Part shown: piece by piece, positions 15,733 to 24,582 of the stretch
Numbering within the stretch: position 1 is the stretch's first letter
How the letters are laid out: each line of letters starts with the position of its first letter
Assembly (NCBI GenBank): GCA_017652265.1
Contig: JAGCBH010000042.1
Coordinates: 1-58,076, forward strand
DNA: 58,076 nucleotides
Direction: 5' to 3'
Source: a bacterium
GTDB taxonomy: Bacteria > Cyanobacteriota > Vampirovibrionia > Gastranaerophilales > Gastranaerophilaceae
Position numbers and translations under genes: made by a program
Notes under the pieces: model-generated
Databases searched by the model: none
Told to the model about the DNA's origin: nothing
What the model saw: only the letters and a program-made list of their open reading frames with translations

Positions 15733-17490
15733 CTAAGATTTTGAAACTGAGTAAATTGATTTGTAATTTTCGTATTTGTTTGTAAAATCGGTATTTTCCG
15801 CTGATTTTGTTCTGTGGCTGTATTCGTGTTTTTCCATAGAAGATTCTTTAATTTGAACGGTACACGTTGCAATATTAGAACAGTGTGCCGCAATTCTTCT
15901 GAAATCGTTAAGCAAATCAGAGAACATGAAACTTGATTCAACACTGCATAGCCCGTCTTTTAAACGCGCAACGTGACGGCTTTTTACCTTGCGTGTAATA
16001 TTTTTAATTACCATTTCTAACGGCTCAACCTCTCTTGCAAGCTGAGTGTTGTCATTTACAAAAACATCCAGAGTAACTTTGAAAATTTCAGATACCGCAT
16101 GAACTATGACTTTTAATTCTTCAATTGCTTCGGTTGAGAACTTAAGATTTTTTTCATTCATAGCTTGTGCGATTTTTAAAATATAAGATGCGTGGTCGCC
16201 AATTCTTTCATAGTCACCTATCGTAAGTAATAATTGAGTAATTTTATTGCTATCTTCATCAGAAAGCTGTTTTCCTGAAAGTTTCAGCAGGAATGAATCA
16301 AGTTTATCTTCATACATATCAATTTTAAGTTCATTTTCAGCAATATGATCCGCTTCCCGTTGATGAAAACTTTTAAGCAATTTTGTTGAATTTATAAAGT
16401 TATATTCAACGACTTTCGCCATTTTTCTTGTTAAACGCGTACATTCTGCAATAGCGAACGATGGCGATAACAATAATCGGTCATCAATAATAACTTCGTG
16501 TTCTTTTTCCGCTTTGCTGTCTTTTATGCAAACTTTCGCAATTTTTTCAAGTTGTTTTGCAAAAGGATAAAGAATTAAAGTAGTTCCAACGTTAAAAATA
16601 GAGTGCATAATTGCTATACCAAACGGATTTATACTCTTTTCAAAAAACGGTATATGAAAAAGCATATTGATTCCCATATAAGCAGCGAGGAATATAGCCG
16701 TACCCAAAACATTAAACGCTATATGCACAACCGCAACACGTTTTGCATTGTTGTTAACCCCTATTGCAGAAAGAACCGCAGAAACACAAGTTCCGATATT
16801 TTGCCCCATGATTATCGGAAAAGCCATACCATATGAAATTCCGCCTGTTAATGATAATGCCTGCAAAATACCAACCGATGCCGCGGAACTTTGAATAACC
16901 GCAGTAACAATAGTACCGACCAAAATACCCAAAAACGGATTTGAAAATGCGGTTAAAATACTTGTGAATTCCGGCATATCGGCAAGCGGACTCATCGCAT
17001 CTTTCATCAAAATCATACCGTACATTAACACCGCAAACCCGACAAGAACAGAACCTACATTCTTGTTTTTGCTTTTTTTGCTGCCCATTATCATCATAAT
17101 TCCGGCTAAAGCTAACAATGGCGAAAATGATTCGGGTTTTAAAAGCTGAACAAAGAAATTATCACTCTGAATACCTGATAAACTTAAAATCCACGCAGTA
17201 ACCGTTGTTCCTACGTTAGAACCCATTATGACACCGATTGCCTGAGACAAATCCATCATACCTGAGTTTACAAGGCCGACAAGCATAACCGTAACGGCTG
17301 ATGATGACTGAACAAAAATGGTTATTAACATACCCAATGCCAGACTTTTAACAGGATGAGAAGTCATTTTTCTCAAAAGAGCTTCCATCTTTCCGCCAGC
17401 AATCTTCTCCAGACCGCCTGACATAACACTCATTCCGTAAAGGAAAAATGCCAAGCCTCCAAGAAGTGTAAATATATTGAATATGTTCAT
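15733..17490 (-). CDS. Na+/phosphate cotransporter with C-terminal PhoU-like domain
   Basis: The 585-aa product opens MNIFNIFTLLGGLAFFLYGM and carries the paired inverted repeats of the NptA/YjbB family: FVQSSSAVTVMLVGLVNSG with GVIMGSNVGTT, and IQSSAASVGILQALS with IIMGQNIGTC. Residues ~340-560 form a helical PhoU-like domain (IGDYERIGDHASYILKIA). The ribosome binding site is CGGAG. The protein should import phosphate with sodium, or balance membrane phosphate; the PhoU part is likely regulatory. It is followed at once by the UbiA gene. Confidence 0.92.
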   Translation of the reverse strand: MNIFNIFTLLGGLAFFLYGMSVMSGGLEKIAGGKMEALLRKMTSHPVKSLALGMLITIFVQSSSAVTVMLVGLVNSGMMDLSQAIGVIMGSNVGTTVTAWILSLSGIQSDNFFVQLLKPESFSPLLALAGIMMIMGSKKSKNKNVGSVLVGFAVLMYGMILMKDAMSPLADMPEFTSILTAFSNPFLGILVGTIVTAVIQSSAASVGILQALSLTGGISYGMAFPIIMGQNIGTCVSAVLSAIGVNNNAKRVAVVHIAFNVLGTAIFLAAYMGINMLFHIPFFEKSINPFGIAIMHSIFNVGTTLILYPFAKQLEKIAKVCIKDSKAEKEHEVIIDDRLLLSPSFAIAECTRLTRKMAKVVEYNFINSTKLLKSFHQREADHIAENELKIDMYEDKLDSFLLKLSGKQLSDEDSNKITQLLLTIGDYERIGDHASYILKIAQAMNEKNLKFSTEAIEELKVIVHAVSEIFKVTLDVFVNDNTQLAREVEPLEMVIKNITRKVKSRHVARLKDGLCSVESSFMFSDLLNDFRRIAAHCSNIATCTVQIKESSMEKHEYSHRTKSAENTDFTNKYENYKSIYSVSKS

Positions 17491-17607
17491 AGATTACTCC
17501 GTAACCTGCCGGTTATAGTCATATATTCAATAATATTCTAACATAAAAAGGTATTTTTATCAGGGGAAAAATCCGAATTGTAACAAATTTATAAAATTTT
17601 CGTTTTA

Positions 17608-17616
17608 TGTTATAAT
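17608..17616 (+). promoter_or_regulatory. Extended -10 promoter, leaderless start (MCE gene)
   Basis: TGTTATAAT ends 7 nt before the ATG at 17624. The gap (ctgcagc) has no ribosome binding site, so a leaderless mRNA is likely. Confidence 0.6.
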
Positions 17617-17623
17617 CTGCAGC

Positions 17624-18220
17624 ATGACAAAACGTTTAGACATTACTAAAGTTATGCTTATAGAAGGCATTGTTTGGTTTATAATATTGTGTTTGGCACT
17701 TTTAGCAATAAGGGTTCACAATTATAAACAGGCAAAAACCGTTAAGCAGTACCAGATATTTTTATCAGACATGGACGGTCTTATAGTAGGTTCACCTGTA
17801 AAATATATGGGCGCACACATCGGATATGTAAGTTATGCAAAACCATTGCATAACAATGTTTATGTCAAATTTGTAGTAAAAAATAAAGATATGGAATTGC
17901 CGAAAGGTGTAATCGCAAACGTAGAATTTTACGGTCTTGGCGGTTCAAAATCTCTGGAATTGTACCCTCCGAATGAAAACAGCCTGAAAACAGAAAAAAT
18001 AATATACATTAAAGATACTTTCAGGCTTAAAGATTCTATATCCCTTTTAGATAACATGTTCAGTAAAATTGCGCTTTTAGGCGGAAGATTTAACTATTTT
18101 TCAAACAAAATATCCAATATGGTTGAACAACAACCTGTTGAACCATATGTCAAATTGTTAGAAGAAATAGGTAAATTGGATAAAAATATGAATAAGTTAA
18201 AGAAAAAAGAAAGTGAATAA
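17624..18220 (+). CDS. MCE/MlaD-domain membrane protein
   Basis: The 198-aa product has one N-terminal membrane helix (LIEGIVWFIILCLALLAI) followed by an MCE domain: FLSDMDGLIVGSPVKYMGAH and VEFYGLGGSKSLELYPP are its hallmark strands. MCE proteins form hexameric rings that move lipids between membranes. The protein is short and lacks the long helical needle of larger members. No MlaE permease or MlaF ATPase is adjacent; upp follows after 2 bp. The -10 box close to the ATG suggests a leaderless message. Confidence 0.85.
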   Translation: MTKRLDITKVMLIEGIVWFIILCLALLAIRVHNYKQAKTVKQYQIFLSDMDGLIVGSPVKYMGAHIGYVSYAKPLHNNVYVKFVVKNKDMELPKGVIANVEFYGLGGSKSLELYPPNENSLKTEKIIYIKDTFRLKDSISLLDNMFSKIALLGGRFNYFSNKISNMVEQQPVEPYVKLLEEIGKLDKNMNKLKKKESE

Positions 18221-18222
18221 CT

Positions 18223-18870
18223 ATGAAAAATCTAAATATAGTTCAAAATCCCGTAGTATTAACAAGTTTATATAAAATGCGCGATGTGGCAACAAGTTCT
18301 TATGATATACGAATTGCGGCAAGAAAAATTACAAGATGCCTTTTATATGAAGCATCAAAAACCTTGCCACTTAAGGATAAAAATGTTACTACACCATTGA
18401 CAACATTTACAACAAAAGTGGTTGATGAAGATATTGAAATCATAATATCTCCGATATTGCGTGCAGGACTTATTTTTACCGATGAAGCGGTTGATATTTT
18501 ACCGCAAGCCGTTATAAGACATATAGGAATGTACAGAGATGAAACAACTTTAAAACCGGTGTGGTACTACAATAAATTACCTAAATCACTTAAAAAACCG
18601 GACAAAACTTTCGTTTTTATAACCGATCCTATGCTTGCAACAGGAAACTCATTATTGCAATCGGTTAAATTATATGTTGAAAAAGGTGTTCCTATAAAAA
18701 ATATTAAAGCAATTTCAATAATTTCCGCACCTGAAGGAATAGAAAATCTTCATAAGAATTTTCCTGATTTGGAAATTATAACAGCAACACTTGACGACCA
18801 CTTAAACGACAAAGGCTACATAGTACCGGGTATGGGCGATGCCGGCGACAGAATGTTTAACACACTGTAA
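18223..18870 (+). CDS. upp: Uracil phosphoribosyltransferase
   Basis: The enzyme makes UMP from uracil and PRPP for pyrimidine salvage. The 215-aa product shows ISPILRAGLIFTDEAVDILP, the PRPP loop FVFITDPMLATGNSLLQSV and the C-terminal uracil loop YIVPGMGDAGDRMFNT. Its length is normal. It starts 2 bp after the MCE gene and is probably translated from the same transcript. Confidence 0.96.
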   Translation: MKNLNIVQNPVVLTSLYKMRDVATSSYDIRIAARKITRCLLYEASKTLPLKDKNVTTPLTTFTTKVVDEDIEIIISPILRAGLIFTDEAVDILPQAVIRHIGMYRDETTLKPVWYYNKLPKSLKKPDKTFVFITDPMLATGNSLLQSVKLYVEKGVPIKNIKAISIISAPEGIENLHKNFPDLEIITATLDDHLNDKGYIVPGMGDAGDRMFNTL

Positions 18871-18872
18871 AA

Positions 18873-19793
18873 TTATTTTTTCCTATAATACCCTGAAACT
18901 TCTGTACCGTCCGAACGAATATAAGCATTAACCCATATTAAATTACCGGATTTAACTTCTACATCCGCTTGCGCTTTTGACAGAATAGAACCTTTTGCAA
19001 GCTGATTTTCAATAAAATTTTCTATTTTTTTATATTCCTCTTTTGACATTTGAGCTATTTCTTCATTTGTGAATACTCTGTTAGTATCAATATCTTTAAA
19101 ATCAATATCCATATTAACTCGTCCTTCCAAACGATTTGGTTTGTATTCAACGGCATCTTCTAAATCTCCCATTGTCTCTATAAAGTGGTGTTCGAGGGGC
19201 TTTGTGCCTCCTAAATAATCTCCTTCAGGGCTTTTTGTTATATATTCACTATCTTTACCATAACCAATAACATAAGTTTTACCAAGCTGATTTCTTAAAT
19301 TGAGATTAAACGTACTGTCATCAACATTCCCATAGTTTCTTATATTTTCTAAGTTATCTCTCACATTTCCTTGCAAAATATCTCTCACGCCATAAGCATT
19401 AAACGTAACGGTTTCGTGTCCAGTTTTATTTGACATTAATTGAGCAAGACTGCCCCCTAAGGAATGACCTGTAAAAACAATTTCTTGATTAGGAAAATCT
19501 TTTCTAACTTTTTCATAGAATTTTTGTGCATCAGTATATTGATTTGGAAGTTTTTTCATTGCCAAATGCGCAATATCTTCTTTAATAAAATCATTTACAA
19601 TTTCATCGGTTCCTCGCATAGCAATTACAACTTTCCCTTCTTTGTAAAAGGCTTCACCATGGAATCCACTCTTTTTGTTATATTCTGAAACCTTAATCCA
19701 ATTTTTCGGGATTGATTTTTCATTTCCTTTGTAAACACCCGTAGAAAGTGCTTTTAATTCATTATCAAAGTTTGTTGTTTCTGTTTTTGGCAT
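18873..19793 (-). CDS. Class 3 lipase-like alpha/beta hydrolase
   Basis: The 306-aa product contains VVIAMRGTDEIVNDFIKE and the nucleophile elbow IVFTGHSLGGSLAQLMSNKT (G-H-S-L-G), as in lipase class 3 / DUF2974-type hydrolases. The oxyanion region RGTD is intact. No signal peptide is seen. The N-terminal half holds the catalytic fold and the C-terminal ~100 residues are lysine-rich and unassigned. AAAGGAG precedes the ATG. It could be an intracellular lipase or a secreted effector-like phospholipase; sequence alone does not decide. It is divergent from the 130-aa membrane protein. Confidence 0.75.
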   Translation of the reverse strand: MPKTETTNFDNELKALSTGVYKGNEKSIPKNWIKVSEYNKKSGFHGEAFYKEGKVVIAMRGTDEIVNDFIKEDIAHLAMKKLPNQYTDAQKFYEKVRKDFPNQEIVFTGHSLGGSLAQLMSNKTGHETVTFNAYGVRDILQGNVRDNLENIRNYGNVDDSTFNLNLRNQLGKTYVIGYGKDSEYITKSPEGDYLGGTKPLEHHFIETMGDLEDAVEYKPNRLEGRVNMDIDFKDIDTNRVFTNEEIAQMSKEEYKKIENFIENQLAKGSILSKAQADVEVKSGNLIWVNAYIRSDGTEVSGYYRKK

Positions 19794-19828
19794 AATTTTC
19801 TCCTTTTATTTTGTTGTATAATAACATT

Positions 19829-20221
19829 ATGTTTTTAGATAAATTTAGAAATCGATATAGTTTTAATTTCTTATCTATATGTGGATGGATAATATTTCTG
19901 CTGTTATGTGTTTTTTTAATTTCTATTATTTCTGCGATGTTTTCACCTTATAGTGGATTCCCTGGTATAGCATTTGCTTTTCTTTTCCTGTTAATTTTAG
20001 CTCTAAATATAATTTTTTATTTGTTAACTTTCTTTATTTATGTTTTTGATATTATCAGTTGGAAAAGAATAACTAATGAAAAATTTCTAAATAATAAATA
20101 CATTAAAATATTCCAAACCTTAGGTATAATTTTTTCGTTCTTACCAATAATATTGGTTGTATTATTTCTTATAGTTGGCTTTATACAGGACATAATATAT
20201 AACATTCGCGGTATTGAGTAG
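19829..20221 (+). CDS. 130-aa multi-pass membrane protein
   Basis: The protein has an N-terminal basic stretch (MFLDKFRNRYSF) and about three hydrophobic helices: ICGWIIFLLLCVFLISIISA, IAFAFLFLLILALNIIFYLL and TLGIIFSFLPIILVVLFLIV. No ribosome binding site is present. TATAAT lies 6 nt before this ATG, so I prefer it over the upstream TTG. It is divergent from the lipase-like gene and might act as its partner (immunity or anchoring), but that is speculation. I do not recognise a family. Confidence 0.55.
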   Translation: MFLDKFRNRYSFNFLSICGWIIFLLLCVFLISIISAMFSPYSGFPGIAFAFLFLLILALNIIFYLLTFFIYVFDIISWKRITNEKFLNNKYIKIFQTLGIIFSFLPIILVVLFLIVGFIQDIIYNIRGIE

Positions 20222-20315
20222 AGTTGTTTTAATTTCTTATATTTACTGTTATTTCTTTCTTTTTGATAATATCAATTTTAAAAATTCTGTAAAGTCGCCA
20301 AAACAATGCAAACAA

Positions 20316-20346
20316 AAATGCTGACACAAAATTTATGTCAGCATTT
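20316..20346. terminator. Terminator after the ExbD operon
   Basis: AAATGCTGACA (20316-20326) pairs with TGTCAGCATTT (20336-20346) around a 9-nt loop, with A/T runs outside. It lies between the convergent 130-aa membrane gene and the last ExbD gene. Confidence 0.7.
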
Positions 20347-20370
20347 ACTAAATAATTATTGATTTATTTT

Positions 20371-20760
20371 TTAAATTTCTTCTAACGAAATCCCTGTAAC
20401 ACCCGCATTGCGTGCGCTGTCCATAACTCTGACTATAGCGCCATGAGTCGCATTATCATCAGACTGAATTAAAACGCCATCAGGATATTCCTTTGATTTT
20501 GACGCAATAACTGCCTGCAAATCGTTTGATGCAACTCTTTGGTTATCAATAAAGAATTCATCATTTGAAGAAATCATTACCGTCAAAATTTTTATATCTT
20601 TATTGTGCAATTTTTCTTCCACATTTTCCGGCACAGTCAAATTAAGTCCCTGCTGATCAAGCATAGGCGCAATAACCATCATTATAATTAACAGTACCAA
20701 AAATATATCCGTTAACGGAGTAATATTGATTTCATTAAATTCGCCTCTGTCTTCAGCCAT
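20371..20760 (-). CDS. ExbD/TolR-family proton-channel subunit (second copy)
   Basis: The 129-aa product has a short cytoplasmic start (MAEDRGEFNEINITPLTD), one membrane helix (IFLVLLIIMMVIAPML) carrying the essential Asp in PLTDIFLV, and a periplasmic domain. With ExbB/TolQ it converts proton flow into mechanical work on TonB or TolA. It is the last gene of the block and overlaps the first ExbD by 1 bp (TGATG). Its periplasmic part differs clearly from its partner, so the two copies are likely to form a mixed channel rather than being a recent duplication. Confidence 0.92.
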   Translation of the reverse strand: MAEDRGEFNEINITPLTDIFLVLLIIMMVIAPMLDQQGLNLTVPENVEEKLHNKDIKILTVMISSNDEFFIDNQRVASNDLQAVIASKSKEYPDGVLIQSDDNATHGAIVRVMDSARNAGVTGISLEEI

Positions 20761-21227
20761 CAGCCTCTCACCTCCGTATTTTCATCAATTGAGTTTTGTT
20801 CTTGAAGTTGTTTTTGTTCTTTTTTGGATAAAGGTTCGCCCGCAACAATCAGTTTTTTAAACTCAGCTTCCTGAGCGGCATTCATTATGTTCATAATTTC
20901 GGAACTCTTAACCGATGCGTCAGCTTTAACAACAACCTCAGATTCTTCAAGCTCAGGTTTTAAATCAATCAATGCCTGGACCAGATTTTCTTTTCTTAAA
21001 ACCGTTCCGTTTAAATACAAAACCCCGTCTTTATTAACCGAAATCGTTGCATTTTTTTGTTCAATGGCAAGACCGCTGTTGATTTCAGGCATAATAATAG
21101 AAGAATCATTATCCTGAAATGTCGGTGCCACAACCATCATTATGATCAACAGTACCAAGAATATATCCGTCAGCGGAGTTATATTGATTTCCGTAAATAA
21201 AGCGTTTTTACCTGATTTTATTGCCAT
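20760..21227 (-). CDS. ExbD/TolR-family proton-channel subunit (first copy)
   Basis: The 155-aa product has the same core, INITPLTDIFLVLLIIMMV, as the next gene, with the membrane Asp conserved. The periplasmic domain ends in a longer charged tail (KKEQKQLQEQNSIDENTEV) absent from the other copy. AAAGG precedes the ATG. It follows the ExbB gene by 20 bp. Two consecutive ExbD genes occur in several TonB-type systems outside Proteobacteria. Confidence 0.92.
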   Translation of the reverse strand: MAIKSGKNALFTEINITPLTDIFLVLLIIMMVVAPTFQDNDSSIIMPEINSGLAIEQKNATISVNKDGVLYLNGTVLRKENLVQALIDLKPELEESEVVVKADASVKSSEIMNIMNAAQEAEFKKLIVAGEPLSKKEQKQLQEQNSIDENTEVRG

Positions 21228-21247
21228 TTCTTTAACCTTTTATTGCC

Positions 21248-21895
21248 TTACAGAGCAATATTGCTTGTTGTTTGTACATTTACTTCGTCTTTTGTATCGA
21301 TGAAACTCAAGAATAACATCTTAATAAGCTGGAAATTAGCTTCATAGTGACGAACAGTTGCCTGGAAGTAGTTATAGAAGATAACCGCAACGATAGCAAC
21401 ACCAAGACCGAAAGCTGTAGCAATCAATGCTGATGCAATACCTGATGCAACTGCTGCTGACTGGTTACCCTGACTTGCCAAATCCTGGAAAGTAATTAGA
21501 ATACGAACAACCGTACCAAACAAACCCAAGAACGGTGCAACGCCACCGATAGTACCAAGAACTGTCAGATTTTTTTCCAGTTTTCTTGTAGCAAGTGCCG
21601 TTACAAGGTCAAATGAACGTGAAAAACCTTCTTTTTGTTTAGAGAAAATTCTTACGGCTTCTTCGGTAACTTCTCCGATTACACCACCGCATTGAACAGC
21701 CATATTTTCAACTGTTTCAACATTGTTTCTTGCAAGTTCTTTTTGCAAACTTTTCAAATAAGGAACAATATTTCTCTTATTTGATCTGAAAAACATAAAT
21801 TTCTGTATTACGACGGCTACAACCGCTACCGAACATAAAAATATCGGTGTTAATACAGGCCAGTCCATTTTGATTGATTCCATTAATAAACTCAT
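21248..21895 (-). CDS. MotA/TolQ/ExbB proton-channel family protein
   Basis: The 215-aa product has three membrane helices: residues ~15-32 (VLTPIFLCSVAVVAVVIQ), ~115-140 (IGGVAPFLGLFGTVVRILIT) and ~160-185 (ASALIATAFGLGVAIVAVIF). These are arranged as in ExbB, with the conserved GLFGTV motif. The ribosome binding site is GAGGAT. It partners with the two ExbD proteins downstream and the TonB-like protein upstream. Confidence 0.93.
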   Translation of the reverse strand: MSLLMESIKMDWPVLTPIFLCSVAVVAVVIQKFMFFRSNKRNIVPYLKSLQKELARNNVETVENMAVQCGGVIGEVTEEAVRIFSKQKEGFSRSFDLVTALATRKLEKNLTVLGTIGGVAPFLGLFGTVVRILITFQDLASQGNQSAAVASGIASALIATAFGLGVAIVAVIFYNYFQATVRHYEANFQLIKMLFLSFIDTKDEVNVQTTSNIAL

Positions 21896-21921
21896 TTTTT
21901 ATCCTCTTTCTTTTGCTTGTG

Positions 21922-23073
21922 TTACCTTAATATTTGTTTTCCCCCGAATACATTGTAATCAAAGGTGAATTGAATATCTATATTTGAACCCTTAAATTCA
22001 GGCGGTAACGGCTTAAACGGTGCCGTTAACTGAACCGCTTGAATTGCCGCTTTATCAGCATTCGGTAAACCTGATGATTTGTGAACGGAACACGATAACA
22101 ATCTGCCGTCTCTTGCTATTTTAAATAACAAAACAACCCGTTTGCTTTCGTCACCTTTTGGCGGATCCCAGTTCATTTTAATTCTTCTTTGCAATTCTCT
22201 CATATAAGGCCCAAAATCAGGTTCTCTGATAGCATCAATGCCCGGTGCTCCGTTTGGATTTCCCGGTCCCGGATTACCCATAGAACCGCCGTAGCCGCCT
22301 CCGCCGCCTGATGCAAGTTTTGTACCGTTAGCGGATCCACCGCCGCCTGTTGGCGCAAGCTGAGGTGCCGGACCATTATTTTTTGCGGCAGTAACAGCCT
22401 GTGCTGAGCCTTTTCCTGAGCCTGCAACGGGACCTGTTGAATATTTACCTGCCTGTGTACCGCCTGTCGGAACAGGAACCGTAAAGCTAGAAGTCGGTTT
22501 ATCCGTAACTTTCGGTGTTAAAGGCGGCCTTAAAGACGGTTTTGCACTAGGCGGCTGCTGCTTATTCTGAGTAGCTGCCGGCTGCTGCGCAGGCTGCGTC
22601 TGAGCAATTTGTGCTACCGGTTGTTGTTGTGCAGGTTTATTATTTGCTGCCTTAGGACCTTGTTTACCTTTGGCAGGTGTAGGTTTTGATGAAAGCTTAC
22701 CTGCCGGTTTTGACGGCATAGAAACCTTTTTGCTAGGGTCGTGTTTTCCGCCCGCTCTTGAATTTCTGTCCGCACGATAAGGTGTTTTCTTGTTTATCGG
22801 CGGTGCTTCATGTTCAACCAAAACAAATTCTATATCCTTTGTTTTTAAATCAGGTCTGTGCGCCAAAGGGTTCACAATACCCAACAAAGTCAAAATAAAC
22901 ATTGATAAAGAAACCACACCTACAGTAATCGGATGGAGTAAAAATGAAATCAAAAATGCCTTTTTCAAACTAATTTCATCTTTATCCGCATAAAAAACTT
23001 TCGGTATAAAAGAGCTTTCGCTTTTCTCTGTTTCTTCTTCTATTGAATTGTCCGTTAAATTTAACAGTGACAT
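21922..23073 (-). CDS. TonB-like energy transducer
   Basis: This 383-aa protein has one membrane helix at about residues 38-68 (FLISFLLHPITVGVVSLSMF). A long periplasmic spacer rich in Pro, Gln, Gly, Lys and Ala follows (about 95-280), and the C-terminal TonB/TolA fold occupies about 285-383. The latter contains YMRELQRRIKMNWDPPKG and FKIARDGRLLSCSVHKSSG. Co-location with ExbB and two ExbDs supports energy transduction to an outer-membrane partner, either a receptor (TonB role) or cell-envelope constriction (TolA role). No receptor or Pal is in the window. A glycine-rich stretch (GGGGGYGGSMGNPGPG) may be a flexible hinge. Confidence 0.88.
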   Translation of the reverse strand: MSLLNLTDNSIEEETEKSESSFIPKVFYADKDEISLKKAFLISFLLHPITVGVVSLSMFILTLLGIVNPLAHRPDLKTKDIEFVLVEHEAPPINKKTPYRADRNSRAGGKHDPSKKVSMPSKPAGKLSSKPTPAKGKQGPKAANNKPAQQQPVAQIAQTQPAQQPAATQNKQQPPSAKPSLRPPLTPKVTDKPTSSFTVPVPTGGTQAGKYSTGPVAGSGKGSAQAVTAAKNNGPAPQLAPTGGGGSANGTKLASGGGGGYGGSMGNPGPGNPNGAPGIDAIREPDFGPYMRELQRRIKMNWDPPKGDESKRVVLLFKIARDGRLLSCSVHKSSGLPNADKAAIQAVQLTAPFKPLPPEFKGSNIDIQFTFDYNVFGGKQILR

Positions 23074-23093
23074 ATTTTCCCTTATTTTTATTA

Positions 23094-23864
23094 TTACTGA
23101 CTAACCGGTACAACGGTTATCGGCTGAGTTAAATATAACTCAATCTGAGAATTTGCAGGTATTTCCACATCATTCCCTTTATCCCATAAAGATTTTACCA
23201 GACCGCCGCCTGCCCCTACTGCTGTCCCAAGCGCCGCGGTTTTTCCGATATTTCCGCCTCCAATAGCGCTCATAACAACACCCGTAACAGCACCCGCACC
23301 TGCACCTATCGCTAAATCTTTACTGTATTCTTTGGTAACATCCATTGCAGTGCCGCCTACCAAAACGCCTGAGTTATCAGATGTTTTTATAACTGCAGAA
23401 ATAGGTATCTGCAAGCCGGTCGGAGTTACAATATTTGTAAATCTTACGGAAACTCTGCCGTTCATACTGCCGTGTTTTGCTTTAGACGCATCAATAACCA
23501 TACCGGTTACCGTACTTCCTGCCGGAGCAATCAGCATTCCGTTGTAATAAAAATTAGAGCCCAGAGCAACGCTTATATTCTGCCCTCTGAACATAGTAGA
23601 TGAACTTATCGGAGTTGTAACAAGTGCATGAACACATTGTCCTGCCGGAACGGTTACAACGCTGCCTTTTAATGTATTTGCCTGAGGATAAACAGGTTTC
23701 AAATCAGCATTTAATACAACAGGTTCCTGCGCAACACCGCTTTGCTGAGAATATGCCGGTTGCGGTTGCGGATATGCCTGAGTATATTCATAATTACTTT
23801 CCGCAAAAACGCTGCCTGCTGTTATAAACGTAGCCAAAGCTAAAAAATACACACATCTTCTCAT
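23094..23864 (-). CDS. Exported protein with glycine-zipper segment, TonB block
   Basis: The start at 23864 follows GAGGAG and gives 256 aa with a signal peptide (MRRCVYFLALATFITAGSVF, cut near VFAES). A Tyr/Gln/Pro-rich linker follows (QAYPQPQPAYSQQ). A beta-rich region comes next, with VPAGQCVHALVTTPISSS and LIAPAGSTVTGMVIDASKAK, then a glycine zipper (GAGAGAVTGVVMSAIGGGNI). The end is NSQIELYLTQPITV. The beta-region layout recalls TrbI/VirB10-type or outer-membrane-associated folds. It shares pattern with the 200-aa protein upstream. It is probably periplasmic or outer-membrane associated and part of the TonB/ExbBD machine. Confidence 0.65.
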   Translation of the reverse strand: MRRCVYFLALATFITAGSVFAESNYEYTQAYPQPQPAYSQQSGVAQEPVVLNADLKPVYPQANTLKGSVVTVPAGQCVHALVTTPISSSTMFRGQNISVALGSNFYYNGMLIAPAGSTVTGMVIDASKAKHGSMNGRVSVRFTNIVTPTGLQIPISAVIKTSDNSGVLVGGTAMDVTKEYSKDLAIGAGAGAVTGVVMSAIGGGNIGKTAALGTAVGAGGGLVKSLWDKGNDVEIPANSQIELYLTQPITVVPVSQ

Positions 23865-23937
23865 ATTGTTTATCTCCTCGGATAATGACATAATAATTCA
23901 ATAAAATATAATTGTCAATCTTATATTACAGGGCAAT

Positions 23938-24540
23938 TTACTCATTAACCGTATGGGTAATCATAAGAGGTTCAGTTAAAACCACGAAACATCTCTCACC
24001 AGTTTTAACTCTTATATGAGTTCCCATCTGCCTTTTGTTCCCCGGACGGATTTGTAAAGTAGGATCTTTAGAGCGCATAGAGAAGAAAGCTTTCTGATAA
24101 TGCGGAATTTTCACCCACTCTGCAGGAGGGGTAAGCTCTCCGCCGATTATATTGTTATTGGTTGTATAAATATAAGCTCTTATCGGCGCTTCAAATCCGT
24201 CAGGAAAAACCATTTTGTTAATTTTTATTTTCATTGATGCGTTTGTACCGACAACAGGATCGTGAATTTCGTCAACAAAGCCGTAAAATTCTGTTTCGCG
24301 CGGAATAACCGTTGTATCGTATAGGTATAAATCACTTGTTGCAATGAATTTTGCCTCATAACCCTCATCACAATTAAGAGTTGAAACTTCCGCCGTATTA
24401 ATGACAGGTATAAAAGTACCTGCGTTAAGCTGAATACCGTCATAATCTCTTAATTCTGTTTCAGCATTAAGGTCAAATCCAAACGCATTCGGCAGGGCAA
24501 AAAATATGGTAAAAATCAACAATAATGCAAGTTTCTTCAT
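23938..24540 (-). CDS. Exported beta-rich protein, first gene of the TonB block
   Basis: The 200-aa product has a signal peptide (KKLALLLIFTIFFALPNAFG) and a beta-rich body. The segments IQLNAGTFIPVINTAEVS, TVIPRETEFYGFVDEI and GERCFVVLTEPLMIT parallel the order of segments in the 256-aa protein (barrier to large diffusion, middle sheet, final strand). The two are probably distant paralogues. The message is likely leaderless: TTGACG-16 nt-TATAAT-8 nt-ATG. It leads a same-strand run of six genes ending in two ExbDs. Confidence 0.6.
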   Translation of the reverse strand: MKKLALLLIFTIFFALPNAFGFDLNAETELRDYDGIQLNAGTFIPVINTAEVSTLNCDEGYEAKFIATSDLYLYDTTVIPRETEFYGFVDEIHDPVVGTNASMKIKINKMVFPDGFEAPIRAYIYTTNNNIIGGELTPPAEWVKIPHYQKAFFSMRSKDPTLQIRPGNKRQMGTHIRVKTGERCFVVLTEPLMITHTVNE

Positions 24541-24548
24541 AATAGTTA

Positions 24549-24576
24549 ATTATACTCATTTTTTTTATAACGTCAA
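24549..24576 (-). promoter_or_regulatory. Promoter of the TonB/ExbBD block, leaderless
   Basis: On the minus strand TTGACG (24571-24576), a 16-nt spacer and TATAAT (24549-24554) lie 8 nt upstream of the ATG at 24540. No ribosome binding site fits between. This is the clearest leaderless start in the window. Confidence 0.7.
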
Positions 24577-24582
24577 TAAATA

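Noticed and set aside
22200-22427. 75-codon minus-strand ORF inside the TonB-like gene
   Set aside because: It is a shadow frame produced by the low-complexity Pro/Gln/Gly codons of the TonB spacer.
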